A DNA stretch of 6,443 nucleotides from Pirellulales bacterium (lineage in GTDB: Bacteria > Planctomycetota > Planctomycetia > Pirellulales > Thermoguttaceae), in contig JAUWJC010000254.1 of NCBI GenBank assembly GCA_030607895.1, forward strand, positions 1 to 6,443, given 5' to 3'. The position numbers and the translations under genes were made by a program. The notes under the pieces were generated by a model that was not told the origin of the DNA, ran no database searches, and saw only the letters and a list, made by a program, of their open reading frames with translations. Below are positions 6,406 through 6,443 of the stretch, piece after piece. Each line of letters starts with the position of its first letter. Positions within the stretch are counted from its first letter, which is position 1.

Positions 6406-6443
6406 CCATTCCAAAACCGCAGTTTGTGACCGCGTTGAGTATA

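Larger units (their letters stand above)
6246..6443. repeat. Foldback element with 31-bp imperfect inverted arms
   Basis: The left arm is 6246-6276 and the right arm 6413-6443. Against the reverse complement of the left arm, 26 of 31 positions match, including an unbroken 9-bp run (AAAACCGCA at 6413-6421, extending by C6412 pairing with G6277). All five differences are transitions, and four would be G-U wobbles in a + strand RNA. The right arm reaches the window edge, so the true length is unknown. Inside are the inverted heptad arrays. It could be a MITE-like foldback, or the start of an inverted duplication of the neighbouring gene: the right arm read outward gives KTAVCDRVEY against KTAIYGRVEY on the left. 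No transposase is present. Confidence 0.7.

Overview
The window looks like a chromosomal segment from a GC-rich, free-living polysaccharide-degrading bacterium. A member of the Planctomycetota (Pirellulales-like) is my best guess. This rests on the mix of gene families: a HAD phosphatase next to a GT4 glycosyltransferase, a GYD-domain protein, a secreted parallel beta-helix protein and a large carbohydrate-related beta-sandwich protein. Intergenic regions rich in short tandem and palindromic repeats also fit. No rRNA, tRNA or marker gene is present, so the taxonomy is an inference.

Left half (+ strand): a 5'-truncated HAD-superfamily hydrolase (3-608) is followed after 130 bp by an intact GT4-type glycosyltransferase (739-2004). 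The two may form a transferase/phosphatase pair for a phosphorylated sugar intermediate. A 198-bp spacer carries an 8-bp tandem repeat resembling telomeric TTTAGGG (2093-2124). It leads to a small intact GYD-domain protein (2203-2487) with a clear Shine-Dalgarno site.

Middle: 2488-2799 is a gene-free spacer between convergent genes. It holds a REP/BIME-like cluster: two perfect hairpins in opposite orientation with conserved loops but different, compensating stems, plus a degenerate third copy.

Right half (- strand): two adjacent genes appear to be recently broken. The promoter-proximal one (6246 to 4934) encodes about 435 residues of a carbohydrate-associated beta-sandwich protein. It lacks an N-terminal export signal and is frameshifted near its C-terminus at a GGCCC x3 repeat. 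Deleting one 5-bp unit restores a convincing C-terminus. The second (4860 to 2800) encodes a 686-codon secreted right-handed beta-helix protein interrupted by two in-frame TGA codons, with no frameshift anywhere along 2 kb.

Right edge: 6246-6443 is a foldback structure. It has 31-bp imperfect inverted arms (26/31) running to the window edge, and inside them heptad repeats in opposite orientations (TCAGTTA/TCAGTAG against TAACTGA-type). The left arm abuts the first codon of the broken beta-sandwich gene. The right arm, read outward, encodes a similar decapeptide, so either a divergent paralogue or a transposable foldback element begins there.

I see no defence system, CRISPR array or mobile-element transposase. 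The most noteworthy items are the double-TGA beta-helix gene, the slippage-type frameshift, the REP-like cluster and the terminal foldback.
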